A stretch of DNA of 64,000 bases from Phil1 sp964612925 (GCA_964612925.1 CAZTFU010000004.1:25933-89932); one strand, 5' to 3'. Positions 34,404-43,438 are shown, counted from the first letter of the stretch. Program-made: numbers and translations. The notes: generated by a model from the letters alone, not told the origin.

Positions 34404-35564
34404 ATGGTTGAACTGTTCACCGAAAGCGGCCACGCAAGCATAAACAAGCACGACGAAACGCTGTGCGGAGATTCCTATTCCATCAAGAAGAACGGCAACG
34501 AGCTTGTGGCCGTACTTTCCGATGGGCTTGGCAGTGGCGTTAAGGCAAACATACTTTCAACGTTAACGGCAAATATGCTGTCGACCATGATGTTGAACCG
34601 TTTGCCCGTTGATGAATGCATAGAAACCGTTGCAACAACACTGCCCATGTGCCGCGAAAGAAAACTTGCCTATTCAACATTCACCTTGGCGTGCTTTTCG
34701 GGCGGCGGCGTAAGACTTGTGCAGTACGATAATCCAGCGGCTATATTGCTCAGGAACGGTAAAAACGTTGACTATGACACCAATATACATTTCATAGGCG
34801 AAAAAAAGATATGCGAAAGCAATATCGAGCTTGTGGAAAATGATATGCTTGTGCTTATGACGGACGGAATAACCAATGCGGGCATAGGCAAGCTTTCGCC
34901 AAACGGCTGGGCAAGATGCGACATAGTGAAGTTCCTTGAGCGGTGGTACACTCCCGACATATCCCCGCAAAACATGGCGGCGCGCCTTGTTGAGGCGGGC
35001 AATGTGCTGTGCATGGACTCAAATGATGATGATATGACGGTGCTGGTTTTCAAGGTGCGTGCCCGCAGAGCCGTGAACGTTATGATAGGCCCGCCCTTAG
35101 ACCCCAAGGATGATGCCCGCGTGCTGAAGCTTTTCTTTGCAAAGGAAGGTAGCCATATCTGCTGTGGCGGTTCTACCGCGCACATGATAAGCCGCTATCT
35201 GAATCGCCCTATAGTGCCCGTTGAAAACAGCGGCACGGACAAGGTGCCCGCCATTGCCAAAATAGACGGTATGGATCTTGTTACGGAGGGTATAATAACG
35301 TTGCAGCAGGTCGCGGATATTGCGGAACGCTATGTTTCGGACAACAGGCTGAGCATAAGCATAAACAACGCAACCGACGGCGTATCGCTATTGTGTTCTT
35401 ATCTGTTTGAACAGGCAACGGATATAAACTTCTTCTTCGGCAGGGCTGAAAACAGCGCAAACGATGACCTTGATATAGGCATGGACGCAAAGGCGATAGT
35501 GATAAACCGCCTTATGAGCAGTCTTAAAGAAATGGGCAAAAACGTTAGGGTGAGCCGTTGCTGA
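34404..35564 (+). CDS. SpoIIE-type PP2C serine/threonine phosphatase
   Basis: 386 residues. The N-terminal half is a PP2C-like domain: DETLCGDSYSIKKN, LVAVLSDGLGSGVKAN (metal Asp), LVLMTDGITNAG and DDDDMTVLVFKV (metal Asp pair). The C-terminal 170 residues are a separate domain of unknown type (GPPLDPKDDARVLKLFFAKEG ..., with HICCGGSTAHM), expected to bind the partner or a target. It starts 5 nt after the sensory hydrogenase stop, as in the hydrogenase-phosphatase clusters called hfs in Thermoanaerobacterium. Its likely role is to dephosphorylate a regulator according to hydrogen or redox state; the target is not known. Confidence 0.85.
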   Translation: MVELFTESGHASINKHDETLCGDSYSIKKNGNELVAVLSDGLGSGVKANILSTLTANMLSTMMLNRLPVDECIETVATTLPMCRERKLAYSTFTLACFSGGGVRLVQYDNPAAILLRNGKNVDYDTNIHFIGEKKICESNIELVENDMLVLMTDGITNAGIGKLSPNGWARCDIVKFLERWYTPDISPQNMAARLVEAGNVLCMDSNDDDMTVLVFKVRARRAVNVMIGPPLDPKDDARVLKLFFAKEGSHICCGGSTAHMISRYLNRPIVPVENSGTDKVPAIAKIDGMDLVTEGIITLQQVADIAERYVSDNRLSISINNATDGVSLLCSYLFEQATDINFFFGRAENSANDDLDIGMDAKAIVINRLMSSLKEMGKNVRVSRC

Positions 35565-35605
35565 TTCAAGCACGGCACACCCATTTTAATATGGAGGTAT
35601 TGTTT

Positions 35606-36721
35606 ATGCAGGAAAAGAATTACCTTTCCGCCGTTGAATTAAGGCACGAGCTGCATATGCATCCCGAGCTTTCAAATCACGAGGAAGGCACAAAGCAAAG
35701 GCTTATGGCCTTTTTGAGGGAGCACACTTCTCTTGAGGTAATTGACAGGGGCGCGTGGTTCTATGCACTGCACCGCGGCATTGAGGGCGGCAAAAAGCTT
35801 GCCTTCCGCGCGGATATCGACGCACTGCCCATTGACGAAACGATAAGCCTAAGCTACGGTTCCACCGTGCCCGGCGTTGCGCACAAATGCGGGCATGACG
35901 GGCACAGCGCATCCCTTGCCGCATTTGCAATGGAGGTTGATCAGCGCGGTTGCGACAACACCGTGTATTTTATATTCCAGCACGCCGAGGAAACGGGAGA
36001 CGGTGCAAAGCAATGCGCCGTGCTGATAAATGAAGAAGGAATTGAGGCCGTATACGGTTACCACAACGAACCCGGCTATCCGCTTGGCGATGTTATATTG
36101 CGCTACGGTTCTCTGCAATGCGCATCAAAGGGCATGAGCATGTACTTTGAGGGCGTACCCGCGCACGCCTCCGACCCCGGAGTCGGCCGCAGCAGTGCCA
36201 ACGCCATTGCCCGCATGATACTCGGCCTGCCCGCGCTTTACCGTGCGGAGGATCACCGCGGCCTTGTGCTGTGCACCGTTATACAGGTTGACATAGGTGA
36301 AGCGGCATTCGGCACGGCGGCAAGCAGCGGCGTATTGCGCGTAACATTGCGCGCCGAATACGAGAATGAGCTTGATGAGCTCACCCGCCGCGTTGATGCA
36401 ATGGCATATGCTCTCAGCGCGGAATACGGGCTTGGCTATCATGCGGAGTTCTGCGACGAATTCCCCGAGACACGCAACCACGATGAGGACGTTGACAAAA
36501 TAATAAGTGCCTGTAACGAGCTGAATATTCCCGTACACTTCTTCCCCTACCCCAAGCGCGGTTCCGAGGATTTCGGTCATTACACAAAGCTGACCCGCGG
36601 TGCATATTTTGACGTCGGCGCAGGCGACATCACTCCTCACCATACGGTAACGTTCGATTTTCCCGATGAGATAATAAAGACCGCAGTGGACGTTTTCTGC
36701 CGCCTTGCGGAGGTAAAATAA
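35606..36721 (+). CDS. M20 family amidohydrolase
   Basis: 371-residue cytosolic zinc hydrolase of the HipO/aminoacylase type that removes acyl groups from amino acids or cuts small amides. Zinc and catalytic motifs: FRADIDALPI, HKCGHDGHSASL, FIFQHAEETGDGAKQC (Glu pair) and, near the C-terminus, PYPKRGSEDFGHY with the late His and Glu. Start ATG 35606 follows GGAGG; an earlier in-frame codon at 35558 overlaps the phosphatase gene. It is separated from the hydrogenase cassette by only 41 nt, so it may ride on the same mRNA, but a link in function is not evident. Confidence 0.87.
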   Translation: MQEKNYLSAVELRHELHMHPELSNHEEGTKQRLMAFLREHTSLEVIDRGAWFYALHRGIEGGKKLAFRADIDALPIDETISLSYGSTVPGVAHKCGHDGHSASLAAFAMEVDQRGCDNTVYFIFQHAEETGDGAKQCAVLINEEGIEAVYGYHNEPGYPLGDVILRYGSLQCASKGMSMYFEGVPAHASDPGVGRSSANAIARMILGLPALYRAEDHRGLVLCTVIQVDIGEAAFGTAASSGVLRVTLRAEYENELDELTRRVDAMAYALSAEYGLGYHAEFCDEFPETRNHDEDVDKIISACNELNIPVHFFPYPKRGSEDFGHYTKLTRGAYFDVGAGDITPHHTVTFDFPDEIIKTAVDVFCRLAEVK

Positions 36722-36736
36722 CAGCACAAAAAGCAC

Positions 36737-36773
36737 AAACGGTGCCGAGCATACACGCCGGCACCGTTTTTTA
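36737..36773 (+). terminator. terminator of the hydrogenase-hydrolase operon
   Basis: 9-bp stem ACGGTGCCG (36739-36747) with CGGCACCGT (36759-36767), followed by TTTTTTAT. Confidence 0.85.
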
Positions 36774-36797
36774 TACCGAAAATTCTCTATTTCCCGA

Positions 36798-37424
36798 TTA
36801 ATCGCAGAACGCCTGCATTACTTTTTCTCCGTTTTCCCACCATTGACCGACAAAGAGTTCGGTTATATCCTGTCCGTCATAAGGAATAAGTTCATTTGCT
36901 TCGGCATCATAATAGAATTCCATATCGGCCAAGGAGTATGTTTCCCCGTTGAATACAATGCTGCCCTCGGTATCATCCAATATACATGAACCGATGCAAT
37001 CTTCGCACACAATATTCAATGTATTGGGGCTGATAAATTTAGGCACGGGAGTGTCCATTGTCGCTTCTTTAATCGTGTTTTTGAACACACAATTACCGTT
37101 TACGGTTGTCCCATCGGAAAGAATTACTCTGGTAAACCAATCTGCGGTATTGATAATGTCGCCGTTAAATACGCAGTTCTCAAAAATGATGATTCCAAAA
37201 TCTCCGCTGATTGTTACGTCCTCGTCAAAAACGAGATTTTCAACCGTGCGTTCTTCATCTTCAGATAGCTCAAATGTAAATTCCGTTGCCTTGTTTTCTT
37301 CGTTTTCTTCCTGTTGACTGCTTGAATTATTCTCTGCCTGAGATTGAGCATCCTCACCATTGCTGCAACCGAACAACGACAAAAGCATAGCCAAAGCAAG
37401 CATCAGCACTAAAATCTTTTTCAT
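36798..37424 (-). CDS. lipoprotein of unknown function
   Basis: 208 residues. N-terminal lipoprotein signal ending in LSLFGCSNG (lipobox Cys at about 20), then a Glu/Asn/Gln/Ser-rich linker and a globular part without a family I recognise. The segment NLVFDEDVTISGDFGIIIFE with ENCVFNGDII suggests a short right-handed beta-helix of pentapeptide-like rungs. Codon usage and base composition (Ile ATT, Glu GAA, many AAT) are more AT-rich than those of neighbours, hinting at acquisition. AAGGAGG precedes the ATG. Single-gene unit between two terminators. Confidence 0.65.
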   Translation of the reverse strand: MKKILVLMLALAMLLSLFGCSNGEDAQSQAENNSSSQQEENEENKATEFTFELSEDEERTVENLVFDEDVTISGDFGIIIFENCVFNGDIINTADWFTRVILSDGTTVNGNCVFKNTIKEATMDTPVPKFISPNTLNIVCEDCIGSCILDDTEGSIVFNGETYSLADMEFYYDAEANELIPYDGQDITELFVGQWWENGEKVMQAFCD

Positions 37425-37451
37425 CTTAGATCCTCCTTAATATAAATATAG

Positions 37452-37486
37452 CAAGCACCCCCCGCCATGCGGGGGGATGCTTATTT
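37452..37486 (-). terminator. terminator of the CoA-transferase/thiolase operon
   Basis: Long GC-rich stem CCCCCC-rich (37458-37464) with GGGGGG (37471-37476), extended by AAGCA/TGCTT pairs with one mismatch. The tail on the minus strand is TTGCTATATTT. Confidence 0.7.
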
Positions 37487-37510
37487 GCTTTATCGGTCAG
37501 GCCGATTTTA

Positions 37511-38695
37511 TTACATACCTTCGACTATGGTGGCTACGCCCATGCCGCCGCCCACGCAGAGGGTCGCAAGGCCGTACTTGGCGTTGCGGCGCTTCATCTC
37601 ATAAAGCAGGGTGACGAGTATACGACAGCCGGATGCGCCGATGGGGTGACCGAGTGCCACGGCACCGCCGTTTACATTGACCTTTTCCATGTCAAAGCCA
37701 AGCTCGTTGGCAACGGCAACGCTCTGTGCGGCGAATGCTTCGTTGGCCTCTATAAGGTCGAGATCCTTCAGCTCAAGATTTGCCTTCTTGAGAGCCTTAC
37801 GGGTGGCATACACGGGGCCGATACCCATTATGCTGGGATCAACGCCTGCGCTTGCGCCGGCAACTATCTTTGCAAGGGGCTTCACACCAAGCTCCTTGGC
37901 CTTTTCTGCGCTCATTATAACGAGTGCGGCTGCGCCGTCGTTAATACCGCTGGCGTTACCTGCTGTAACGGTGCCGCCATCGCGCTTAAATGCGGGCTTC
38001 AGGTTAGCAAGCTTCTCGGCAGTGCTGTCCGGACGGGGCTGTTCGTCAACCTTGAACTCGACCATTTCCTTCTTGACCTTTACCATTACGGGAACGATTT
38101 CCTCGTCAAACTTGCCCTCAGCGGCGGCTACGCCGTACTTGTGCTGGCTATTGGCGGAGAATTCATCCTGCATCTGGCGGGTTACACCAAACTGCTCGGC
38201 AACGTTTTCGGCGGTGATGCCCATGTGGTAGTTGTTGAAGGCATCCCACAGACCGTCGTTTACCATAACGTCAACGACCTTGCCGTCATTCATCCTGTAA
38301 CCGAAACGGGCGTTGGGCAGTGCATAGGGCGCAAGGCTCATGTTTTCCATACCACCGACTACCATAACGTCCGCATCGCCGGCGGCTATCATGTCCGCGG
38401 CGAGGTTCACGCACTTAAGACCGCTGCCGCAAACGTTGTTTATGGTCAGCGCAGGCACGCTCTCGGGCAGACCTGCCTTTATTGCGGCCTGACGAGCGGG
38501 GCTCTGGCCCAGACCGGCCTGGAGCACGTTGCCCATAAGCACTTCGTCAACATCCTCGGGCTTTATGCCTGCCCTGCGGACGGCTTCCTTTATTACCAAC
38601 GCGCCCAGTTCAACGGCGGGTATGTTGGCCAAACTTCCACCAAACTTACCTATAGCGGTACGGCATGCGCCCGCCAATACGATTTCCTTTGCCAT
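37511..38695 (-). CDS. thlA: acetyl-CoA C-acetyltransferase (thiolase)
   Basis: 394-residue cytosolic thiolase condensing two acetyl-CoA to acetoacetyl-CoA, the first step of butyrate-type fermentation, or running in reverse. All catalytic elements are seen: acyl-carrier Cys in TINNVCGSGLKCVNLA, His in VALGHPIGASGCRILV and the second Cys in TLCVGGGMGVATIVEG at the C-terminus. Start ATG 38695 has AAAGGAG upstream; the frame to 38752 overlaps the preceding gene. It is the last gene of a ctfA-ctfB-thl operon. Ile and Gly codons (ATC, GGC) differ from the ATA-rich genes around it, as expected for high expression. Confidence 0.94.
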   Translation of the reverse strand: MAKEIVLAGACRTAIGKFGGSLANIPAVELGALVIKEAVRRAGIKPEDVDEVLMGNVLQAGLGQSPARQAAIKAGLPESVPALTINNVCGSGLKCVNLAADMIAAGDADVMVVGGMENMSLAPYALPNARFGYRMNDGKVVDVMVNDGLWDAFNNYHMGITAENVAEQFGVTRQMQDEFSANSQHKYGVAAAEGKFDEEIVPVMVKVKKEMVEFKVDEQPRPDSTAEKLANLKPAFKRDGGTVTAGNASGINDGAAALVIMSAEKAKELGVKPLAKIVAGASAGVDPSIMGIGPVYATRKALKKANLELKDLDLIEANEAFAAQSVAVANELGFDMEKVNVNGGAVALGHPIGASGCRILVTLLYEMKRRNAKYGLATLCVGGGMGVATIVEGM

Positions 38696-38741
38696 TGTTG
38701 TTTCTCCTTTTATTCTTTTATAGAGAGCGGAATTGAAACGC

Positions 38742-39419
38742 TTACGCCTCAAAACCGGTCATGTCCATCTTCTTGAGCTCGGGGCTTATTATAAGCTGAG
38801 CCTCGGTCGCGGCCTGAATCTGTTCAAGGGTGAATTCGGGGTTGTATTCAACCAGTTCAAGGCCCTTGTCTGTCACGTTCATAACGCCCATTTCGGTAAC
38901 TATCATGTTCACGCAGTTAACGGCGGTGTAGGGCAGACGGCACTTCTTGAGGATCTTGGGGTTGCCCTTTGCGGTGTGCTCCATGGCAACTATGACCTTC
39001 TTTGCGCCGACCAGCAGGTCCATTGCGCCGCCCATGCCGGGCATCTTCTTGCCGGGGATTATCCAGTTGGCGATACCGCCTTCCTCATCGACCTCAAGGC
39101 CGCCGAGAACCACCGCGTCCACATGGCCGCCGCGGATAAGGGCGAAAGAGTCGGAAGAGTCGGTGAATGCGCCGCCCTTTATGACGGAAGAAGCACTGCC
39201 GCCCGCGTCAACCACATGCATGGCATCGGCATGCTCGGCATCGGGTGCGGGACCCTGACCGACTATACCAAGCTCGCTGTGAACGGTAACGTCTATATCC
39301 TCGGGCAGATAGTTGGTGCAAAGCACCGGCAGACCTATGCCAAGGTTAACGACCATACCATCGGTAAATTCCTGCGCAACACGCTTTGCGATGAAGGGTT
39401 TAATCAAGCTCTTTTCCAT
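38742..39419 (-). CDS. ctfB: CoA-transferase subunit B (AtoA/CtfB-like)
   Basis: 225-residue beta subunit of a family I CoA-transferase that moves CoA between acetoacetyl-CoA or butyryl-CoA and a short fatty acid. The catalytic glutamate lies in VTVHSELGIVGQGPAP (SExG motif, about residue 49); LGIGLPVLCTNYLPE precedes it and GANWIIPGKK-like substrate loop (ANWIIPGKKMPGMGGAMD) follows. The start is 1 nt after the ctfA stop with GGGAGG within the ctfA end, so the two subunits are made together. Family I enzymes work as alpha2-beta2 heterotetramers with the product of the neighbour. Confidence 0.9.
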   Translation of the reverse strand: MEKSLIKPFIAKRVAQEFTDGMVVNLGIGLPVLCTNYLPEDIDVTVHSELGIVGQGPAPDAEHADAMHVVDAGGSASSVIKGGAFTDSSDSFALIRGGHVDAVVLGGLEVDEEGGIANWIIPGKKMPGMGGAMDLLVGAKKVIVAMEHTAKGNPKILKKCRLPYTAVNCVNMIVTEMGVMNVTDKGLELVEYNPEFTLEQIQAATEAQLIISPELKKMDMTGFEA

Positions 39420-39420
39420 T

Positions 39421-40110
39421 TTATTTGGCCTCCCTCTTTACGATGTAATTTACCAGTATGCCCGGAGTCATAACGTTTTCGGGCTCGATCTCACCAACTT
39501 CGACGATTTCCTCGGCCTCGACGATAACAAGATCGGCGGCCGTGGCCATTACGCGGTTAAAGTTCTGCGCACTGCCCTTGTACCATACGTTACCTGCTTT
39601 ATCGGCCTTGTATGCACCGATAAGGGCAACATCCGCACGCAGCGGCTTCATAACGAGGTAATCTTTGCCGTCATAATTGACCTTGCCGCGTACCAGCGGG
39701 CTGTCTTCAACCAGAGTGCCTACGCCGGTCGGGGTGATAACGCCGCCGAGACCTGCACCGCCTGCGCGGATCATTTCGGCAAGACTGCCCTGGGGAACGA
39801 GGTCAACTTTCAGTTCGCCCTTGGCCCACTTTTCAACTGCCTCGGGATTGGTGCCGAGGTGGCTGCCGATATAGCCTTCTATCTGGCCGTTGTGGATAAG
39901 CTTTGCCCAGCTATAATACTCATCGCCGTCAGGCCCGTTAAGCTTGGACGAATCGTTATGGATGGTGTGGAAATGACCCTTGCCGCTCTTGGACAGGGCG
40001 TCAATGATGGAGAGCGCGCTGCCGCAGCCGACGAAGCCGCCCATCATGATGGTTGCGCCATCAGGAATGAGATCGACAGCCTGCTGTGCAGTGATGATCT
40101 TGTTTTTCAT
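39421..40110 (-). CDS. ctfA: CoA-transferase subunit A (AtoD/CtfA-like)
   Basis: 229-residue alpha subunit. It begins with the typical AVDLIPDGATIMMGGFVGCG and has the oxyanion-type GTGAGL-like region in RAGGAGLGGVITPTGVGT; the end (MTPGILVNYIVKRE) matches acetate/butyrate-acetoacetate CoA-transferases. It has its own near-consensus promoter and GGAGG site. Together with CtfB and thiolase it links acetyl-CoA, acetoacetate and short-chain fatty acid pools in fermentation; the exact direction and acyl preference cannot be read from sequence. Confidence 0.9.
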   Translation of the reverse strand: MKNKIITAQQAVDLIPDGATIMMGGFVGCGSALSIIDALSKSGKGHFHTIHNDSSKLNGPDGDEYYSWAKLIHNGQIEGYIGSHLGTNPEAVEKWAKGELKVDLVPQGSLAEMIRAGGAGLGGVITPTGVGTLVEDSPLVRGKVNYDGKDYLVMKPLRADVALIGAYKADKAGNVWYKGSAQNFNRVMATAADLVIVEAEEIVEVGEIEPENVMTPGILVNYIVKREAK

Positions 40111-40192
40111 AAAATCCTCCGTAAGTGTTTATGATTTAGGCCGTAATACAGCCCATGACTATGGTTTTATGCGCACAGTATCGCACAGAATA

Positions 40193-40221
40193 ATTTTACG
40201 CCACACGCCGCCTAATGTCAA
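40193..40221 (-). promoter_or_regulatory. promoter of the ctfA-ctfB-thl operon
   Basis: Minus strand consensus TTGACA (40216-40221), 17-bp spacer, TAAAAT (40193-40198), giving a leader of about 75 nt. The rest of the 288-bp gap to ftsH shows only a possible ftsH promoter (TTGCCG 40316-40321, 16 bp, TATGTA). Confidence 0.75.
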
Positions 40222-40398
40222 ATGATTCTGCCTTGTGTGGGCAAAAATAGGCATTTATACATGGATTTATGGATACAAACGATATTCACCGCCCCAATTT
40301 CACAATTATATTCCGTTGCCGTCGTTTTTCCTTAACGTATGTATGTTATATTCTCATTGTACAAATTGATACAATGCACGGAAGGAGCATTTTACAAC

Positions 40399-42240
40399 GT
40401 GAGCATAAAAGAACGTGAACCGAACCGAAAACCGATAATCTACTATTGCGTAGTAGCACTTTTGGTGCTGCTGCTTATGAACATATTCGTTTTTCCGCTG
40501 TTGCTTGAAAATCAAGTGAGCGAAGTAAGCTACAACGATTTTCTCAATATGGTTGATGCGGGGCAGGTCGAGGAGGTCGCCCGCGACGAAAGCGCAGGCA
40601 GCATAACCTTCTCCGCACGCACCGGTAAGGACGGCCGCCTGAAATACTATCAAACCGGCATTTGGCCCGACGATACCCTGACAGAGCGGCTGAACAATGC
40701 GGGTGTGGCGTTTGCTTCATCCATACCCACGCAGGCTTCACCCATAATGACCATACTCGTATCATGGGTGCTGCCGATACTCATTTTCACGTTTATAGGC
40801 AGGCTTTTGATGAAGCGCATGGGCTCTCACGGCCCCGGCAATGCAATGAGCTTCGGTAAGTCCAATGCCAAAATATATGTCGAGGCTCAAACGGGCAAAA
40901 CGTTTGCCGACGTTGCGGGTGAGGATGAGGCAAAGGAAGCGTTGCAGGAGATAGTCAGTTTTCTGCACGAGCCTTCAAAGTACGCCGCAATAGGTGCAAA
41001 GCTTCCAAAGGGCGCACTGCTCGTGGGCCCTCCGGGTACGGGCAAAACGCTGCTTGCAAAGGCCGTTGCGGGTGAAGCCAAGGTGCCGTTTTTCTCGATA
41101 TCGGGCTCCGAATTTGTTGAAATGTTCGTGGGCATGGGCGCGGCAAAGGTAAGGGATCTTTTCAAACAGGCAAACGAAAAGGCTCCCTGCATAATATTCA
41201 TAGACGAAATAGACACCATCGGCAAAAAGCGCGATTCAGGGCTTGGCTCCAACGATGAACGCGAACAGACGCTCAACCAGCTTTTGACCGAGATGGACGG
41301 TTTTGACCCGCAAAAGGGCGTGGTCATACTCGCCGCAACCAACCGCCCCGACACGCTTGACCCCGCGCTTTTGCGCCCGGGCCGCTTCGACAGGCGCATA
41401 CCCGTGGAACTGCCCGATCTTAACGGCCGCATAGCCATTTTGAAGGTACACGCAAAAGACGTTAAGCTTGCAGATAACATAGACTTTGACGTTATCGCCC
41501 GCGCAACAAGCGGTGCAAGCGGTGCGGAGCTTGCAAACATAATAAACGAGGCCGCGCTGCGTGCCGTAAGACTTGGGCGCGACACGGTAACTCAGGAGGA
41601 TCTTGAGGAGAGCGTTGAGGTCGTAATCGCGGGTTATCAGCGCAAAGGCGCGGTGGTATCGGATAGGGAAAGGCGAATAGTGGCATATCATGAGATAGGT
41701 CATGCGCTTGTTGCCGCAAAGCAGAGCGATTCCGCCCCCGTACACAAGATTACCATAGTGCCCCGCACAAGCGGCGCACTCGGTTACACCATGCAGGTGG
41801 AGGACGGCGAAAGGCTCCTTATGACCAAGGAGGAAGCATTCAACAAAATTGCAACCTTCACGGGAGGCCGCGCGGCGGAGGCGGTGGTTTTCGGCAGCAT
41901 AACAACGGGCGCGTCGAACGATATAGAGCAGGCCACGAACCTTGCCCGTGCAATGATAACGCGCTACGGCATGAGCGATGAATTCGGCATGGTGGCACTT
42001 GAAACCGTAAACGACAGGTATCTTGGCGGCGGCAGCAGCCTTACCTGCTCCGCCGAGACGGCGGCAAGGGTTGACAGGAGCGTTGTCGAGCTGATAGGCG
42101 AAGCATACAAAAAAGCGGAACGCATAATAAGCGAAAACAGAGCCGTTCTTGACACGCTTGCCGAGTACCTACTTGAAAAGGAGACTATAACGGGTGAGGA
42201 ATTCATGAAACTGCTCAACGAGCATGAACAAAAAGCATAA
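40399..42240 (+). CDS. ftsH: ATP-dependent zinc metalloprotease FtsH
   Basis: 613-residue membrane AAA+ protease that degrades misfolded membrane proteins and selected regulators. Two transmembrane helices (about 12-35 and 112-132) flank a small extracellular domain; then the AAA domain with Walker A GPPGTGKTLLAKA, Walker B IIFIDEIDTIG and arginine-finger segment LLRPGRFDRRI; then the peptidase with zinc motif HEIGHALVA and a third ligand Asp in GSITTGASNDIEQAT. The start is GTG 40399 with AAGGAG (40382-40387); frame extension to 40339 lacks a ribosome site and conserved residues. Short of the longest FtsH C-termini but complete. Confidence 0.93.
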   Translation: MSIKEREPNRKPIIYYCVVALLVLLLMNIFVFPLLLENQVSEVSYNDFLNMVDAGQVEEVARDESAGSITFSARTGKDGRLKYYQTGIWPDDTLTERLNNAGVAFASSIPTQASPIMTILVSWVLPILIFTFIGRLLMKRMGSHGPGNAMSFGKSNAKIYVEAQTGKTFADVAGEDEAKEALQEIVSFLHEPSKYAAIGAKLPKGALLVGPPGTGKTLLAKAVAGEAKVPFFSISGSEFVEMFVGMGAAKVRDLFKQANEKAPCIIFIDEIDTIGKKRDSGLGSNDEREQTLNQLLTEMDGFDPQKGVVILAATNRPDTLDPALLRPGRFDRRIPVELPDLNGRIAILKVHAKDVKLADNIDFDVIARATSGASGAELANIINEAALRAVRLGRDTVTQEDLEESVEVVIAGYQRKGAVVSDRERRIVAYHEIGHALVAAKQSDSAPVHKITIVPRTSGALGYTMQVEDGERLLMTKEEAFNKIATFTGGRAAEAVVFGSITTGASNDIEQATNLARAMITRYGMSDEFGMVALETVNDRYLGGGSSLTCSAETAARVDRSVVELIGEAYKKAERIISENRAVLDTLAEYLLEKETITGEEFMKLLNEHEQKA

Positions 42241-42258
42241 TAGGTTCATATATACTTT

Positions 42259-42292
42259 AAGGCCGAAGCTTTCCGCTTCGGCCTTTGTGTTA
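42259..42292 (+). terminator. ftsH terminator
   Basis: Perfect 11-bp stem AAGGCCGAAGC (42259-42269) with GCTTCGGCCTT (42275-42285), 5-nt loop, followed by TGTGTTATT. Confidence 0.75.
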
Positions 42293-42308
42293 TTCATAAA
42301 TTGACGCA

Positions 42309-43427
42309 TTATATGTTCTTCAGCACTATTTCTTTAAGCGGCGTGGTGCGGTCTATCGGCCCGCCGCCAAGGCATTCTTCGCCATTGTACAGCACCGCCC
42401 ATTGACCCGGCGTCACTGCACGCTCGGGCTGCATAAATGTTATGCGGCACCCTTCACCGCGCATTGAAACGTGAACCGGCACATCGCTTTGCCTGTAACG
42501 GAACTTGGCCGTACAGTCAAACTCATCCTCTATCGGGTGACCCGCTATAAAGTGCATCCTGTCCGCTTCAAGGGCGGTGGAGAAAAGCTCCTCATGTTCG
42601 CCCTGCTGAACTATCAGCAGATTGCGCCGCATATCCTTGCCTATAACGAACCAGCTTTCGCCCGTGCCGTCATTGCGTCCGCCTATGCCGAGCCCGCGCC
42701 GCTGACCGAGCGTATAATACATAAGTCCGTCGTGCTTACCTACCCGCTTTCCGTCAAGCGTTACGGTATCGCCGGGCTGTGCAGGCAAAAACTCCATAAG
42801 GAATTTCTTAAAGTTGCGTTCGCCTATAAAGCATATGCCCGTGGAATCCTTCTTTTTGGCATTGGGCAACTCGGCTTGCTCCGCAAGGCGCCTAAGATCG
42901 CTTTTTTGCATGTCGCCTATTGGGAATATCGCATTTTTGAGTTGAGATTGAGTAAGTCCCGCAAGGAAATAGGTCTGATCCTTGCCCATATCCTTTGCCC
43001 TAAGCAGCCTAACCTCGCCCGATGGCAAATGCTCAAGCCGTGCATAATGCCCCGTTGCAAGGTTGTCCGCTCCTGCGGCCATTGCAAGGTCAAGAAATGC
43101 CTTAAACTTTATTTCGCAGTTGCATAATACATCGGGATTGGGCGTTCTGCCCTTTGAATACTCATCAAGGAAATAGGAAAACACCCTATCCTTATACTCC
43201 TTCGCAAAGTTCACACCGTAACAGGGAATTCCTATTTTTCTTGAAACAGCCATTGCATCCTGATAATCCTCGGTTGCGGTGCAAACACCGTTTTCGTCCG
43301 TTTCTTCCCAGTTTTTCATGAATACGCCCGTAACGTCATACCCCTGTTCCTTCAAAACAAGTGCGGCAACGGAGGAATCAACTCCTCCGCTCATGCCTAT
43401 TATTACCCTTTTAGCGTTATTCTCCAT
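42309..43427 (-). CDS. mnmA: tRNA-specific 2-thiouridylase
   Basis: 372-residue cytosolic enzyme that thiolates U34 of tRNA-Lys, Glu and Gln using ATP and persulfide. PP-loop VIIGMSGGVDSSVAALVL at the start, the interaction motif MKNWEETDENGVC, catalytic cysteines in NPDVLCNCEIKF and STGICFIGERNF, and the HDGLMYYTLGQRRGLGIG segment, all standard. It is the last gene of a minus-strand block with two GerMN lipoproteins and a two-component system; the link in function is not obvious. Start ATG 43427 with AAGG upstream. Confidence 0.94.
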   Translation of the reverse strand: MENNAKRVIIGMSGGVDSSVAALVLKEQGYDVTGVFMKNWEETDENGVCTATEDYQDAMAVSRKIGIPCYGVNFAKEYKDRVFSYFLDEYSKGRTPNPDVLCNCEIKFKAFLDLAMAAGADNLATGHYARLEHLPSGEVRLLRAKDMGKDQTYFLAGLTQSQLKNAIFPIGDMQKSDLRRLAEQAELPNAKKKDSTGICFIGERNFKKFLMEFLPAQPGDTVTLDGKRVGKHDGLMYYTLGQRRGLGIGGRNDGTGESWFVIGKDMRRNLLIVQQGEHEELFSTALEADRMHFIAGHPIEDEFDCTAKFRYRQSDVPVHVSMRGEGCRITFMQPERAVTPGQWAVLYNGEECLGGGPIDRTTPLKEIVLKNI

Positions 43428-43438
43428 GTGCCTTGTCC

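Noticed and set aside
37646..38776. Open frame of 376 codons on the plus strand
   Set aside because: Antisense to the thiolase gene, whose catalytic motifs are complete. The antisense product has no domain and is Cys/His/Gly-rich, typical of a shadow frame.
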